64,000 nucleotides of DNA. Origin: Posidonia oceanica. Taxonomy: Eukaryota; Streptophyta; Magnoliopsida; Alismatales; Posidoniaceae. The notes under the pieces were generated by a model. It saw only the letters and a list, made by a program, of their open reading frames with translations. It did not search any database and was not told the DNA's origin. The DNA lies in assembly GCA_037176725.1 (NCBI GenBank), contig JAZBRS010000044.1, forward strand, positions 5,828,001-5,892,000, read 5' to 3'. Made by a program: the position numbers and the translations under genes. Positions 19,415-32,982 of this stretch are shown here, piece by piece (the first letter of the stretch is position 1; each line of letters starts with the position of its first letter).

Positions 19415-22400
19415 TGTAACACCCGGGAATTCGTTCCCCTGTAATTATGCTTTTTAATAAATTCTTTCGCTACAGTTGGGAGTTACTGGCCTTGTGGGCC
19501 CCATCTGTGGTTTATGTGGGTCCACACCTGTGTTGTTGTTGTGGACTCCCACTTGTGGTGGTTGGTGGGACAGATTGTGGTCTGGTCCCTGGTTTTCTCT
19601 CTCTTTTTCTCTCCCTCTCTTTCTCTCCCTTCATCTCTCTCTCTCTCTCCCTCCCTTTCTCTTTCCCCTCCACCCCCTCTCCCTCACATACCCTTCCCCT
19701 CCCCTCTTTCCCCTCACCCGCTCGTGCCTTTCCCCCTCCCCACTTGTGCCCGCTCCCCTTCCTCCTTCTCTCCTCCCCTCATGCCCGTGCCCTAGCCGGT
19801 CGGCGCAGGCCTCTCCTCCCCCCTCTCCACATCCATCTCCTCCTCCCTCCACTCTCTCCCCCTTCTCTCCCCCCTCTTCCTCTTCCCCTTCCTCCTCTTC
19901 TTCTTCTTCCTCCTCCGGGTTGGTGGCTGTCGTTGGTGGTTGTCGATGGTGGCTGGCATGCCATGGCGGTCGGCGGTGGTGCGGCGAGCTCCGGTTGTCG
20001 TCCCGATGGAGCGGCGTGTGGAGCTCGGAGTGCATGTGGATCGCCGAAGGACGGAGGTTGTCCCTCTGTCCCAAGGTACACGTCTCGCCGTAGTAGCTAA
20101 AATGTTTACCAAATGCTATGCATGCTTGCCTTGCCATGATTTTGTGATATGGTAGTATTTTGGCAATTTTTGCTAATTTATATGCTTTTGGCTGGATTTA
20201 CCGACATGAGTTGGTTATAACTCAAAGGTGGATTTTTAGTGGCTTCTTGAGTTGTGTGCTCAAGAATGGATTGATATTGGTATGCATGTGTTCCTTCGCA
20301 TGTATAGAATGTCATGGAAGTGATTTGGTGATTTTTAGTGATTTATGTGGTTTTTGGCCGAATTTATGGCCCAAGTAGCTTAAATGCTTATATTGTGGTT
20401 TCCCGGTGAATTCCGGTGTTTTGGGCCTCGGATTGAGGCGAATGTGATATGATTGTGTTGCTCGAGCTGAGACGCTCGTTTGCATATATTGCATGCTTGT
20501 TTTGGCAAGGGTTTGATAGTGTTTGAGGTTTTTGATAGCAAATGACTTGAATATTGGTTTTCCAGTGTTTTTGGTGAGTTGCATGCCTCGGAATGCCATA
20601 TTGAGTATATGGTTGCATTTCATATTGAATTCCGGAGATTTTGGTATATGGCATGCTAGTTTTGGAATTTGATTTAGGTGTTTTGGGTTTTAAGTCGGTT
20701 TTATAAGTTGGCTGCCCTGTTTTGGTTTGGTACAACCTTTTTGGTTGGTATACTGATTTCTGGGAGAAATCGGGATACTGGTTCATACCGATGTCCCATT
20801 TTCTGTTAGATTTAGGCCAGAACCTAAATTCGGTCGACCGATATCGATCAGTTTGCCCATTTTGGGGTTGGATCGGTCCGACTGATGGATTTAGTTCCAC
20901 CGTAGTAGGGATTTTCGGTACGACCGGTGTAATACCGGTTTACCGATCACTGTGCGGACCGATCGGCCGGTGGATTTAGTTCCACCGAGGCAGAGATTTT
21001 CGGTTGACTGGTGGATTTCCGGTCTGCTAATTTTGGTCTGGGTTGCTCTCCTAGGCTCTTTTTCCTACGTGGTTTCCATGGTTGGTTTTGGGGCTTATTG
21101 TGCTTTAGCCCATGATATTTAATAAATGTTTTCAAAGAAATTTTTGAGGAAAAATATGGATAGTTTGCAAATGGTTTTGCCAAGGTTTTCTGTGGCCGAA
21201 AACCTTAGAGTTGTGTTCGCTGGACCCGGGGATGCGACAGTGTTCCTATTGTGTCACACACTTCGCCTGGGTCGAGGTTTGGTGGTCGGGGTGCCGGCCG
21301 TACCGAGCAGTATCGTAGCAGCAGACTCGGGAGGTATGATACTCCTGCATAGCTGGGCATGATACCCTAGTTGTTATGGGCTCCAGGACTCACCTGGTTT
21401 TGGGTGCTGGCTGAGCCTAGGGGTTGGAGCCTCTAGTGGTTCGGAGCATTGGTGCTGGCTGAGCCTAGGGTTTGAGCCTCTAGTGGTTCGGAGCACTGAG
21501 CTGAGGTTGCCGTATATTAGGCGGGCCATGTGGTTTATCCTGAGTGAGGATAAATCGTGTTGTTGGCGTGAGTAGCTTTCCCAGGTGGGGATCACTTTTG
21601 AGGCATCTCTAGTGACGAAATGTCGGGACGGACTCACTCCTACAAAGGGCAGGTGTTCGTGGCAATGTAGTGAGATACAGGGGTGAGTCTCTGACTACTG
21701 CTTAAGTCCAGGTCGGTTGCTTGGTGCCAGGCAACACGATCTGTTGTGGTTTTGTGCCCACGGGGCTGTGTTTTGGTTGTTGCGGGCCGTATTAGGCCTA
21801 GAGCCTTGCTGTGTTTGGGCCATATTGGGCCTAGTGTTTTCCACCTATTTACGCCGTGAGGTTTTGCTTGAGTTTGGGCTTTGTGAGGTTTTGCTGTGTT
21901 TTGGGCCATATTGGGCCTAGTGTTTTTCCGCCTGTGTATGGCGTGAGATTGTGGTATGAGTTTTGGACTGTATTGGGCCTAATGACTTTCCGCCTATTTG
22001 TGGCATGTGGTTTGGTTTTTGAGCGTTGGGCCAGTGGGCCATTATATTGATTCAGATTTGGTTTACAAGGTATTTCTACCTTGTCTTGGCCATTGGGCCG
22101 AGTGTTTTCCCAGCCTAAGGGGTTAGAGGGTTTTGAGTTGTGTTGAGGTTTTGGGCCGGTGGGCCGTGGTTTATGAAATATTTTGTGAACACTTGTCTTT
22201 CCTGGTTTTAGCATGTTGGCTTTGGGAAGAGTGTTTTATTTGATTATATTGCTTGTTGTGGACCCGGAATTGGGGGTTTTTACCGATTGTGCCGTATTGG
22301 AGGTTTTTATGCCAGTCTCTCATGTTGTTTTTGCAAGGTATGTGCTAGGTGACAATTTCTGGTCACTCATGTGTGCTTTGTGTGGTTTTCAGTTGCAGGT

Positions 22401-22582
22401 GTAGATGATTAGCTTTTTCGGAGTTCTAGTGCATATAGTGGGAGTCACGTAGCTGTCTACTGTAGGTTCCTAGCATAGATATTTGTTGTTTAGCCCAGTA
22501 GTTTATTATAATTGTTGTAATTAATTAAGTTTTAAATTTGTTGGGCTTTTCATTTTTGTTGGTAGCAACTCGGGTCATTACA
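19415..22582 (+). repeat. 3' LTR of element 1 (3168 bp)
   Basis: It starts TGTAACACCCGGGAATTC and ends GGGTCATTACA, followed by the duplication GCTTC. It has the same modules as the 5' LTR and keeps the full set of TTGGGCCTAG repeats (about 21790-22170) that the 5' LTR partly lost. A CT-rich tract lies at ~19590-19915. No gene is seen. Confidence 0.92.
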
Positions 22583-24200
22583 GCTTCTGTGTGGTGTCGG
22601 ATGGGTAAATGGTATACCTAGAAGGTGCTTTTGTTACATGATGTGTGGTGTTTTGTAAAGTGGTTTTGGGCTCGACTGTGGAGCTGTCGAGGCTGTGTTT
22701 TGAGCTGTGATTTCAGCTCGTGGTTTTGTGCTATGCTTGGTACTGTATTTTGAGGTATTTTGTATTGTCATTTAAGGATTTCGAAATGATTTATGAAAAT
22801 AGTTTTGAAAAGAAAATGTAGGGGTTTGACAAAGGTTTTTGAAAGAGTTTTCTAGTGTTTTCTGTGTGTGGCGGACCAAGATACAAGAGGGCATGTCGAC
22901 GGGATTAGGGGATGTGACGACATTGCTAGTTGGTCGGGAGTGTTGCCTACGTTGAGGTCCGGAGACCAAGAGGCTGAGGTAAGTGTTCGTCGGATCTTGG
23001 AGGTATGATACTCCTTCATTGTCATTCACGAGGCCGACGCTGAGGTCCGCGGGTTGGGGGTACCGACTAGACTTGGAGGTATGACATTCGGCTTGTTTTG
23101 GGTGCTGAGGACTCGGGGTACTGACTGTACATAGTGTATCATGGCAGCAAACACAATGGGTATGAGACCTCTAAGTAGCTGGACGTGATAATCTAGTTAG
23201 TACGGGTACCAAGATTGCTCGGTATGGACTGTGCCCGGGGTTAAGGAGCCGTAGGGTTTAGAACACTGAGTTAGGGTGCTTAGAGGGCGTACCTTGTGGT
23301 GTCCTGTGGAGAGACAAGACCTGTTGAGGCTTGTTGGCGGGGACGGTTCACTCCCCCATAGGGTGGTCGACTGTAGCAGTGCGGGGACACCGTGGTAGCG
23401 CCTCGGTGGACTGCTTGTGGCTAGGTGTCTCGCTTGGGCTCGAGTAACGACACATTGTTTGCTAGTGTGTGCTTAGCTGTGCTTGTGGCTGCACCTGTGG
23501 GGCGTAGGTCTTGTGCTTGTGAGGCACATTGGTTTTGCTGAGTAGTGTCTCAACGCTGGCTTTGTGTTTTGGTGTTTGTTGTGTTGTGTGTGTGTGTTGA
23601 ATGCTATTAAGGGTATTCAGACACAGTTAGTTGTCTAGTGCGCACCAAGAGTGTGATGGACCACACCGTGTGTTTTGAGACTTGATTTGGCTAGTGAGGT
23701 CATTTCAAGTGTACATAAAGATTTTGAAAAGTGCATGCATATGGTTTTGAAATGAAAAGAGAAAAGATGCTTTCAAATGCATGTTTTTAATGATTTGCTT
23801 TGTGGGCAATGCGGTATGCCCTGTTGTGGCATCCAGAAGTGATGCCTGTGTTTGTTGCTTGTGGCGTTGCTACGCCTGTATCCTTGACGTTGTTTGTCGA
23901 GCTGTTTGTGTGCGTAGGTGGGGTGTGTGCAGGGTGATCTATTCAACGGTCACTCACGTGTGTTTTGTTTTTGTTTTTGGCAGGTGCAGGATAGGAGCTG
24001 GAGTTGCTAGTGCATATAGGAGAGGAGTCATACTGCCACACATCAAGGGTTCTGGGTAAGTGAGTTGATTAAGTTTATTTTATTTCTGCTTTATAATATT
24101 TGTGAGAATTTAGTTCTGTAGTGCACGAATGCTAACAAGACTTAAAAAAAAAATAAAAATGTTAGATAAGTTGAGAGGTAACGACATTGGGGTCGTTACA
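22583..24200 (+). repeat. Tandem unit 3, right part
   Basis: It begins with the second GCTTC duplication (22583-22587). It continues the linker and LTR-like part of the unit interrupted at 12026, including the GT-rich run near 23580-23600 and the end ...GTCGTTACA at 24200. No gene is seen. Confidence 0.9.
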
Positions 24201-26614
24201 TAGATGGTTTTCGATTTGTCAAAATGTTTGACTTTTTCTTAAGATAAAGTTTTATTAAACATTTACATGTCATTTATAATTCATGAATTTTTTCATAGGT
24301 GTATCATATTTTCCACCTCTTTATTTCTATTATCAATATTTCCTTCAATTCGATACACTTTTGTCAGCTTATACTCAATTTGTAAAGGCTTACTGGTTTT
24401 CAAACTTTAAAAAAGTTTGACGTTTTTTTTTTGAATTCTCGAATTACTTTTTTAACATTAACAAACAATGATTTATCGATTCTGCAATGTTATGTACCAA
24501 GAACACTTCTCTACTTCATTTTTACACAATTTTTAATATTTTTACGAAAATTACAAAAGTTTTTGAGATTTCTCCCATTTTATCGATTAACAATAAGCGT
24601 TTGTATACGATTTTTTGTAATATTTTAAAATATCATTGGTTTCCATAATTGAATGTTATTTTTGTACGTTTTGACCTACAATCTCAATGGATCATATTTT
24701 GCTAACTTTTATTGTCATTCAAATAAAATTCAAGAGGATAAATGGGTTTAGATGGAAGAGATAGTTTGACTTTTTGTTAAGTTAGAGTTTTATTGAATAT
24801 TTTTTTATAATTTCTAGTATATGTATTTTTTTGATAGTGCATCATAATTTCCACTTATAAATATAAATTTTTGGTATTTCCTAGAATTTGATACACTTCT
24901 GAGAAATTATAGTCAATTTTTAAAAGCACATTGCTTTAGAAGATTTAAAAAATTTGACTTTTTTTATTTTTGAGTTTTCTTACTTGTTTTTTGACAATTA
25001 CATACAACGATTTATCAATTTTGAGTTATTATATACCAACTACGCATCTCTACATGAGTTTTACGCAATTTATATGATTTCTACGAAAATTACAAAATCT
25101 TTTGAGATTTCTTCCATTTTATCGAAAAAGAGTAGCTGTTAGTTAACAGTTTTTTGTAATTTTCAAAAGATATATTGTTTTCATATTTGATTGTTGTTTT
25201 TGATACATTACGACCTATATTATCTGTGAATTATGGTTTGGTGACATTCGATGTCATTGAAATAAAATACTAGATGATAAACGGTTTTCGATTTGACAAA
25301 AAAGTTTGACATTTTATTAAGATAGAGTTTTATTAAACATTTTTGTGTCATTTATATTAGATGAATTTTTTCATTGGTGTATCATATTTTCCACCTCTAT
25401 GTTTCTATTATCGATATTTCCATGAATTCAATACACTTTGGTCAGCTCATACTCAATTTCTAAAGGCTTACTGGTTTTCAAACTTTAAAAATGTTTGACT
25501 TTTTTATTTTAGAATTCTCCAATTACTTTTTTGACATTAACAAACACCAATTTTTTTATTTTGCATTGTTATTTATGAACAACACTTCTCTACTTCATTT
25601 TTACACAGTTTTGAAGATTTCTACGAAAATTACAAAAGTTTTCGAAATTTCTTCTATTTTATCGAGTAACAATAAGATTTTGGCCACACTAAGAGGCAGG
25701 ATTCGCAGACGCGCTTCACTGGCGAGCTTTCCAAGCATTTCTGGTACCCAAGGGACACCAGGGGCGCCATGGAGGCACACAATATGATTGGATTGGGCCT
25801 AATTTTGGTGATAACCGATCTATTAGAGATTGCTCTTTTGTTGTTGAAGTTTAGAATCTGATTTTTGGTTTTATGGTGAGTTTTGTTGAATTAAAATGAA
25901 TTCTTGTCCTTTAAGTGATTAGAATTTTATAAACACATTAGGGCAAGATGAGAATCAAGCCAATCATTTGGGATGAGTTAGGGATTGCATAAAATAGAAT
26001 AGCAAGACCCCACTTGAGATAGAGTTGGAAACTAAAAGACTAAAGAACCTAGAAATGCTAAGGTTTTTCCTAATTGGTCTAGATGAACATTAGGGAACAT
26101 AATAATTTAGGATTGGATGTTGGCACCAGAACTTAGTGTTCTGGGTGTCGTTGGTGTGAGTGTGTGGTCTCGTAAGTACGTTGGGACTTCGGAACTAGTG
26201 CCTTCCTTCTGTGTGGTGCCGGATGGGTAAATGATATACCTAGAAGGTACTTTTGTTCCATGTTGTGTGGTGTTTTGTAAAGTGGTTCTGGGCTCGGATG
26301 TGGAGCTGTCGAGGCTGTGTTTTGAGCTGTGATTTCAGCTCGTGGTTTTGTGCTATGCTTGGTACTGTGTTTTGAGGTATTTTGAGTTGTCATTTAAGGA
26401 TTTCGAAATGATTTTCGAATATAGTTTTGAAAAGAAAATGCAAGGGTTTGGCAAAGGTTTTTGAAAGAGTTTTCTAGTGTTTTCTGGGTGTGGAGGATCA
26501 AAATACTGGAGGGGCGTGTTGACAGGATCAAGGGATGTGACGACATTCCTAGTTGGCCAGGCGCGTTGCCTAGGTTGAGGTCCTGAGACCAAGAGGTAGA
26601 GGTAAGTGTTTGTC
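24201..26614 (+). repeat. Tandem unit 4, left part
   Basis: AT-rich monomers 24201-~25675, GC island ~25679-25785, hairpin near 26118-26146, and the start of the LTR-like part. It is interrupted after TTGTC (26610-26614) by a solo LTR. No gene is seen. Confidence 0.9.
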
Positions 26615-29600
26615 TGTAACGACCCGAGTCGCTACCAACAAAACTAAAAGCCCAACAAATTTAAAACTTAATTAAATATTCCGATTGTAGGGAACTACTG
26701 GGCTAAACAACAAATATCTATGCCAGGAACCTGCAGTGAACTGCTACGTGACTTCCACTATATGCACTAGAACTCCAAACCAGATAATCATCTGCACCTG
26801 CAACTAAAAACAAAACAAAGCACACGTGAGTGACCTAGAAATCGTCACGTAGCACACACCTCGCAAAAACAACGTGAGAAATTGTCGTAAACCTCAAATA
26901 CGATACAACTGGTAAAACCCCAAAATCTGGGTCCACAATTAACAATATAATAATTAAATAAAACACCCTTTCCAAAGCCAACATACTAAAACCGGGAAAA
27001 CAGGCGTTTATAGAATATTTACAAAACCACGGCCCATCGGCTCAAAACCTTAGAACCACTCAAAACCCTCCAACCCCTGAGGCTGGGAAAGTACTCTGCC
27101 CACCAGCCAAAACAAGGTAGCAATACCTCACAAAGCTAAATCTCAATCAATATCATGGCCCACCGGCCCAAAGCTTAAACCAAAACCACACGCCATAACT
27201 AGGCGGGAAAACATCTGGCCCAATACGGCCCAAAACACAAACCACAATCTCACGCCAGACACAAGCGGAAAGCAACTGGCCCAAGATGGCCCAAACACAG
27301 CAAAACCTCATTAAGCCCAAACTCAGGCAAAGCTCAAGGCCTAATACGGGCAGCAACAACCAAAACACAGCCTCGCGGGCACAAAACCACAACTGATCAT
27401 GTTGCCTGGTGCCAAGCAACTGACCTGGCCTCAAGCAGTAACCAGAGACTCACCCCTACAGCTCACAGCACTACCATGAACACCTGTCCTGTGGAGGAGC
27501 GTGTCTGTCCCGGCATCTCGTCACTAGAGACGCCTCAAAAGCGATCCCCCCCAGGGAAAGCTACTCACACCAACTGGGCAAGCTGTCCTCACTTAGGACA
27601 AACCACAGGACACGCCTAATATACGGCGACCTCAACTCAATGCTCCGAACCACTAGAGGATCCAACCCCTAGGCTCAGCCAGTACTAGTGCCCCGAACCA
27701 CTAGAGGCTCCAAACCCTAGGCTCAACCAGCACCCAAAACAAGGCTAGTCCCATTGCCCGTAACAACTAGGGTATCACGCCTGGCTACGCTGGAGTATCA
27801 TACCTCCCAAGTCCGCTGCTACGATACCGCTAGATACGGTCAGCACCCCGACCACAAACCTCAACCCAGGCGAAGTGTGCGACACACCAGGAATGCCGTT
27901 GCATCCCCAGGTCCAGCCAACACTACTCCCAGGTTTTTGGTTATGGAAAACCTTGGCAAAATTATTTGCAAACCATTCATATTTTTCCTCAAAAATTTCT
28001 TTGAAAACATTTATCAAATATCATGGGCTAAAGCACAATAAGCCCTAAGACCAACCGAGAAAACCACATTGGAAAATAAGCCTAGGAGAGCATCCCATAC
28101 CAAAATCGGCAGACCGGTTCTCCAACCGGTAGACCAAAAATCCCTGTTTCGGTGGAACCAAATCCACCAGCCGACCGGTCCGCACAGGGATCGGCAGACC
28201 GATAACACACCAATCGTACCGAAATTCCCTACTTTGGTGGAACTAAATCCACAGTCGGACCGATCGAACCCTGAAAACGGCAGAACGATAAATAACGGTC
28301 GACTGAAATCAGGTCCTAGTCTAAATCTAACGGAAAAAGGTGACACCGATATCACACCAGTGTATCGATTTCCCCCAAAAATCGGCAGACCTACCAAAAA
28401 GGTCGTGCCGAACCAGGACAGGGTAGCCAACTTATAAAACCGACTTAAAACCCAAAACACTCGAATCAAACTCTAAAACTAGCGTGCCGTATACCGGAAT
28501 CTCCGGAATTCAACAAGGAATGCAACCATACACTCAATATGGCATTCTGAGGCACGCAACTCACAAAAACATTGGAAAACCAATATTCAAGCCATTTTCT
28601 ATAAAACCTCAAAACACTATCAAACCCATGCCAAACCAAGTGTGCAACACATGGGAGCGAGCACATCCGCTCAAGCAACCCAAACACATCACATTTGCCT
28701 CTATCCAAGGCTCAAAACACCGGAATTCACCAGGAAACTACAATAATAGCATTTAAGTCATTCGGACCATATATTCGGCCAAAAATCATATAAAATCTCT
28801 AAAAATCACCAAACCTCTACCATAGCATATAAACATAGCAAGGTATACAATAAAAGCATAATCAAGCCGTTTGAGAGCATACAACCTCATCAAACAGCGG
28901 AAAACCACATTCAAGTCATAAACCCACTGAAGCCAAATAAATTCGACTAAATGCATATAAATCCCTAAAAATCCTCAAATCACTCTCATGGCATCTAAAC
29001 ATGGCAAGGGACACATGCATATCAAATTCTATATATTTAAGCTCCTAAGGCGAGGCATGTACCTTGCGACAGAGGGACAACCCCCGTCCTCCGGCGATCC
29101 ACACGCACTCCAAGCTCCACGTGCTGCACTTGGGCACGCCACTCCACCGGGACGACGACCGGAGCTCGCCACACCATCGCCAGCTGCCACCACATGCCGG
29201 CCACCACCAACAGCCGCCAACAGCCACCAATGGAGGAGAGGAAGATGAAGAAGAGGGAGAGGAGGGGAAGAGGGAGAGAGAGGAGGGAGGAGGAGATGGA
29301 TGGGGAGAGGGGGAGGAGAGGGCTGCGCCGCTGGACGGGATTAGGGCACAGCGCAAGCGAGAGGGAGGAGGAGCAGGTACAAGGGGTGAGGGGGAGAGAG
29401 GTGCACGCGTGAGGAGGAGGGGAAGACACACGCAGGGGAGGGGAAAGAAGGGAGGGGGAGAGCACGTGAGGGGGAGAGGGTGGAAAGGAGAGAGAGAGGC
29501 AGGGATGGAGAGAGAAAGAGAGAGAGAGAGGAGGGAAGGGAAAGAGAGGGAGAGAAAGAGTGAGAAGGAGCCAAGGACCAGACCACAATCTGTCCCACCA

Positions 29601-29771
29601 ACCACCACAAGTGCGAGTCCACAACAACAATACAGGTGGAGACCCACACAAGTTACAGATGAGGCCCACAACAACTCAAGTAGGGCCTGCAAGGCCAATA
29701 ACACCTGACCAAAGCCAAGGAATTCATTATAAAAGCATAATTACAAGAGAAATGAATTCTCGGGTGTTACA
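26615..29771 (-). mobile_element. Solo LTR of the Tekay/Del-type family (3157 bp)
   Basis: A full-length LTR on the minus strand opens (plus view) TGTAACGACCCGAGTCG and closes GGGTGTTACA. It has no internal region. Flanks TTGTC (26610-26614) and TCGTC (29772-29776) differ at one base; empty units read GTTCGTCGG, so they are a decayed 5 bp duplication. Removing it restores a 3610 bp unit. It would have formed by recombination between two LTRs. The purine-rich tract is at ~29215-29570, and open frames there are artefacts. Confidence 0.92.
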
Positions 29772-30972
29772 TCGTCGGATATTGGAGGTATGATACTCCG
29801 TTATTGTCGTTCACGAGGCCGAGGCTGAGGTCCGCAGGTTAGGGGTACCGACTGGACATGGAGGTACGACACTCCACTTGTTTCGGGTGCCGAGGACCCA
29901 AGGTACTGACTGTACATAGTGTATCGTGGCAGCAGACACAAGGGGTATGAGACCTCTGAGTAGCTGAACATGATACCCTAGTTAGTACGGATACCGAGAC
30001 TGCATGCTGTGGACTGAGCCTAGGGGTGAGGAGCCCAGGGGTTTGGAGCACTGAGTTAGGGCGCTTGGAGGGCATACCCTGTGGTGTCCTGCCAAGAGAC
30101 TGGACCTGTTGAGGCTTGTTGGCCAGGACGGTTCACTCCCTTATAGGGTGGTCGACCGTAGCAGTGCAGGGACACCATGGTAGCGCCACGGTGGACTGCT
30201 TGTGGCTAGGTGTCTCGCTTGGGCACGAGTGACGACACATTGTTTGCTTGTGGGTGATTAGCTGTGCTTGTGGCCGTGCCTGTGGGGCATAGGTCTTGCG
30301 CTTGTGAGGCGCATTGGTTTGGCTAAGCGATGTCTCAACTCTGGCTTTGTGTTTTAGTGTTTGTTTGTTGTGTGTGTGTGTGTTGAATGCAATTGAGGGT
30401 ATTCAGACACGGTAGGTTGTCTAGTCCGCACCAGGAGTGTGATGGACCAGACTGTGTATTTTGAGGCTTGATTTGGCTAGTGTGGTCATTTCAAGTGTGC
30501 ATAAAATTTTTGAAAAAAGCATGCATATGGTTTTGAAATGAAAAGAGAAAAGATACTTTCAAATGCATGATTTTAGTGGTTTGCTTTATGGGCAATGAGG
30601 TATGCCCTATTATGACATCTAGAAGTGATGCCTGTGTTTGTTGCTTGTGGCATAGTTACGCCTATTTCCTCGACGTTATTTGTGTGCGTAGGTGGGGTGT
30701 GTGCTGGGTGACCTATTGAGTGGTCACTCACGTGTGTTTTGTTTTTGTTTTTGGCAGGTGCAGGATAGGAGCTGCAGTTGCTAGTGCATAAGGGAGAGGA
30801 GTCACAATACCACACATCAAGAGTTCTGGGTAAGTGAGTTGTTTAAGTTTATTTTATTTCTGCTTTATAGTATTTGTGAGAATTTAGTTCTGAAGTTCAT
30901 GAATGCTAACAAGACTTTTTTAAAAAAAAAATGTTAGCTAGGTTGAGAGGTAACGACGTTGGGGTCGTTACA
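29772..30972 (+). repeat. Tandem unit 4, right part
   Basis: This is the rest of the LTR-like portion after the solo LTR, from the GGAGGTATGATACTCC block through the GT run (about 30360-30382) and the hairpin/G-box (near 30708-30736) to ...GTCGTTACA at 30972. No gene is seen. Confidence 0.9.
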
Positions 30973-32982
30973 TAGACGGTTTTCGATTTAGCAAAATGTT
31001 TGACTTTTTCTTAAGATAGAGTTTTATTAAACATTTACGTGTCATTTATAATATAAGAATTTTTTCATAGGTGTATAATATTTTCCACCTCTATATTGCT
31101 AATATCCATATTTCCTTGAATTCGATATACTTTTGTCAGCTTATACTCAATTTGTAAAGGCTTACTGGTTTTCGAATATTAAAAAAGTTTGACTTTTTTA
31201 TTTTTGAATTCTCCAATTACTTTTTCAACATTAACAAACAACGATTTATCTATTTTGCAATGTTATGTACCAAGAACACTTCTCTACTTCATTTTTACAC
31301 AATTTTGAAGATTTCTACGAAAATTACCAAAGTTTTCGAGATTTCTCCCATTTTATCGATTAACAATAAGTGTTTATATACGATTTTTTGTAACATTTTA
31401 AAATATCATTGATTTCCTTAATTGAATGTTATTTTTGTACGTTTTGACCTACAATCTCAACATATCATATTTTGCTAACTTTTATTGCCATTCAAATAAA
31501 ATTCGAAAGAATAAATGGGTTTAGATGGAAGAAATAGTTTGAACTTTTGTTTAGTTAGAGTTTTAATAAATATTTTTTTGTAATTTCTAATATATGTATT
31601 TTTTTGATAGTGCATCATAATTTCCACCTATAAATATCAATTTTTGGTATTTTCTCGAATTCGATACACTTTTGAGAAATTATAGTCAATTTTTAAAGGC
31701 ACATTACTTTAGAAGATTTAAAAAAGTTTGACTTTTTTATTTTTGAGTTGTCTTACTTGTTTTTTGATAATTACTTACAACGATTTATCTATTTTGCATT
31801 ATTATATACCAACTACGCATCTCTACATTAGTTTTACGCAATTTATAAGATTTATACGAAAATTACAAAATCTTTTAAGATTTCTTCCCTTTTATCGAAA
31901 AATAGTATGTGTTAGTTAACAGTTTTTTGTTACTTTTCAAAAATATATTGTTTTCATATTCGATTGTTTTTTTTGATACATTACGACCTACATTATCTGT
32001 GAAGCATGTTTTGGTGACATTCGATGTCATTCAAATAAAATACTAGATGATAGACAGTTTTTGATTTGATAAAAAAGTTTGACTTTCTATTAAGATAGTG
32101 GTTTATTAAACATTTACGTGTCATTTATATTAGATGAATTTTTTCATAAGAGTATCATATTTTCCACCTCTATATTTCTATTATCAATATTTCCATGAAT
32201 TTGATACGCTTTTGTCAGCTCATACTCACTTTCTAAAGGCTTACTTGTTTTCGAACTTTAAAAAAGTTTGACTTTTTTATTTTTTAATTCTTCAATTGCT
32301 TTTTTGTGATTAACAAACACTGATTTTTCTATTTTGCATTGTTATATACCAACAATACTTCTCTACTTCATTTTAACACAATTTTGGAGATTTCTGCGAA
32401 AATTACAAATATTTTTGAGATTTCTTCCATTTTATCGATTAACAATAAGATTCTGGCAACACTATGAGACGGGGTTCGCCGGCGCGCTTCACTGGCGAAC
32501 TTTCCAGACGTTTCTGGCAACCTTGGGACGACAAGGGCGCCCAGGAGGCACCCAATATGATTGGGTTGGGACTGATTTTGGTGATAACCGATCTACTAGT
32601 GGTTGCTCTTTGGTCATTGTAGTATAAAATCTGATTTTTGATTTTACGGTGAGTTTTGTAGAATTCAAATGAATCCTTGTCCTTTAAGAGATTAAAATTT
32701 TATAAACACATTACGGCAAGATGAGAATCAAGCCAATCAATAGGGATGAGTTAGGGATTGCATAAAATGGAATAGCAAGACCCCACTTGAGCTACGGTTG
32801 GAAACTAAAAGACTAAAGAACCTAGAAATGCTAAGGTTTTCCCTAATTGGTCTAGTTGGACATTAGGGAACATAATAATTTAGGATTGGATCTTGCCACT
32901 AGAACTAAGTGTTTTGGGTGCCGTTGTTATGGGTGTGTGGTCTCGTAAGTACGTTGAGACTTCGGGACCTGTGCTTTGCTTC
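30973..32982 (+). repeat. Tandem unit 5, left part
   Basis: AT-rich monomers 30973-~32448, GC island ~32449-32560, linker, decayed hairpin near 32893-32921. It is interrupted after GCTTC (32978-32982), the same base of the unit used by element 1. No gene is seen. Confidence 0.9.

Larger units (their letters stand above)
12027..22582 (+). mobile_element. Element 1: complete, defective Tekay/Del-type Ty3/Gypsy retrotransposon (10556 bp)
   Basis: The element has two LTRs (2979 and 3168 bp) in the same direction, each opening TGTAAC and ending TTACA. A primer-binding site follows the 5' LTR, the internal domains are in gag-PR-RT-RNaseH-IN order, and a perfect 5 bp target duplication flanks it. 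The domain order and the C-terminal chromodomain-like tail point to the Tekay/Del chromovirus lineage. Both coding parts are dead. The terminal 125 bp of the two LTRs differ at roughly 12 positions by eye, so the insertion is old. It sits in unit 3 of the tandem array. Confidence 0.92.
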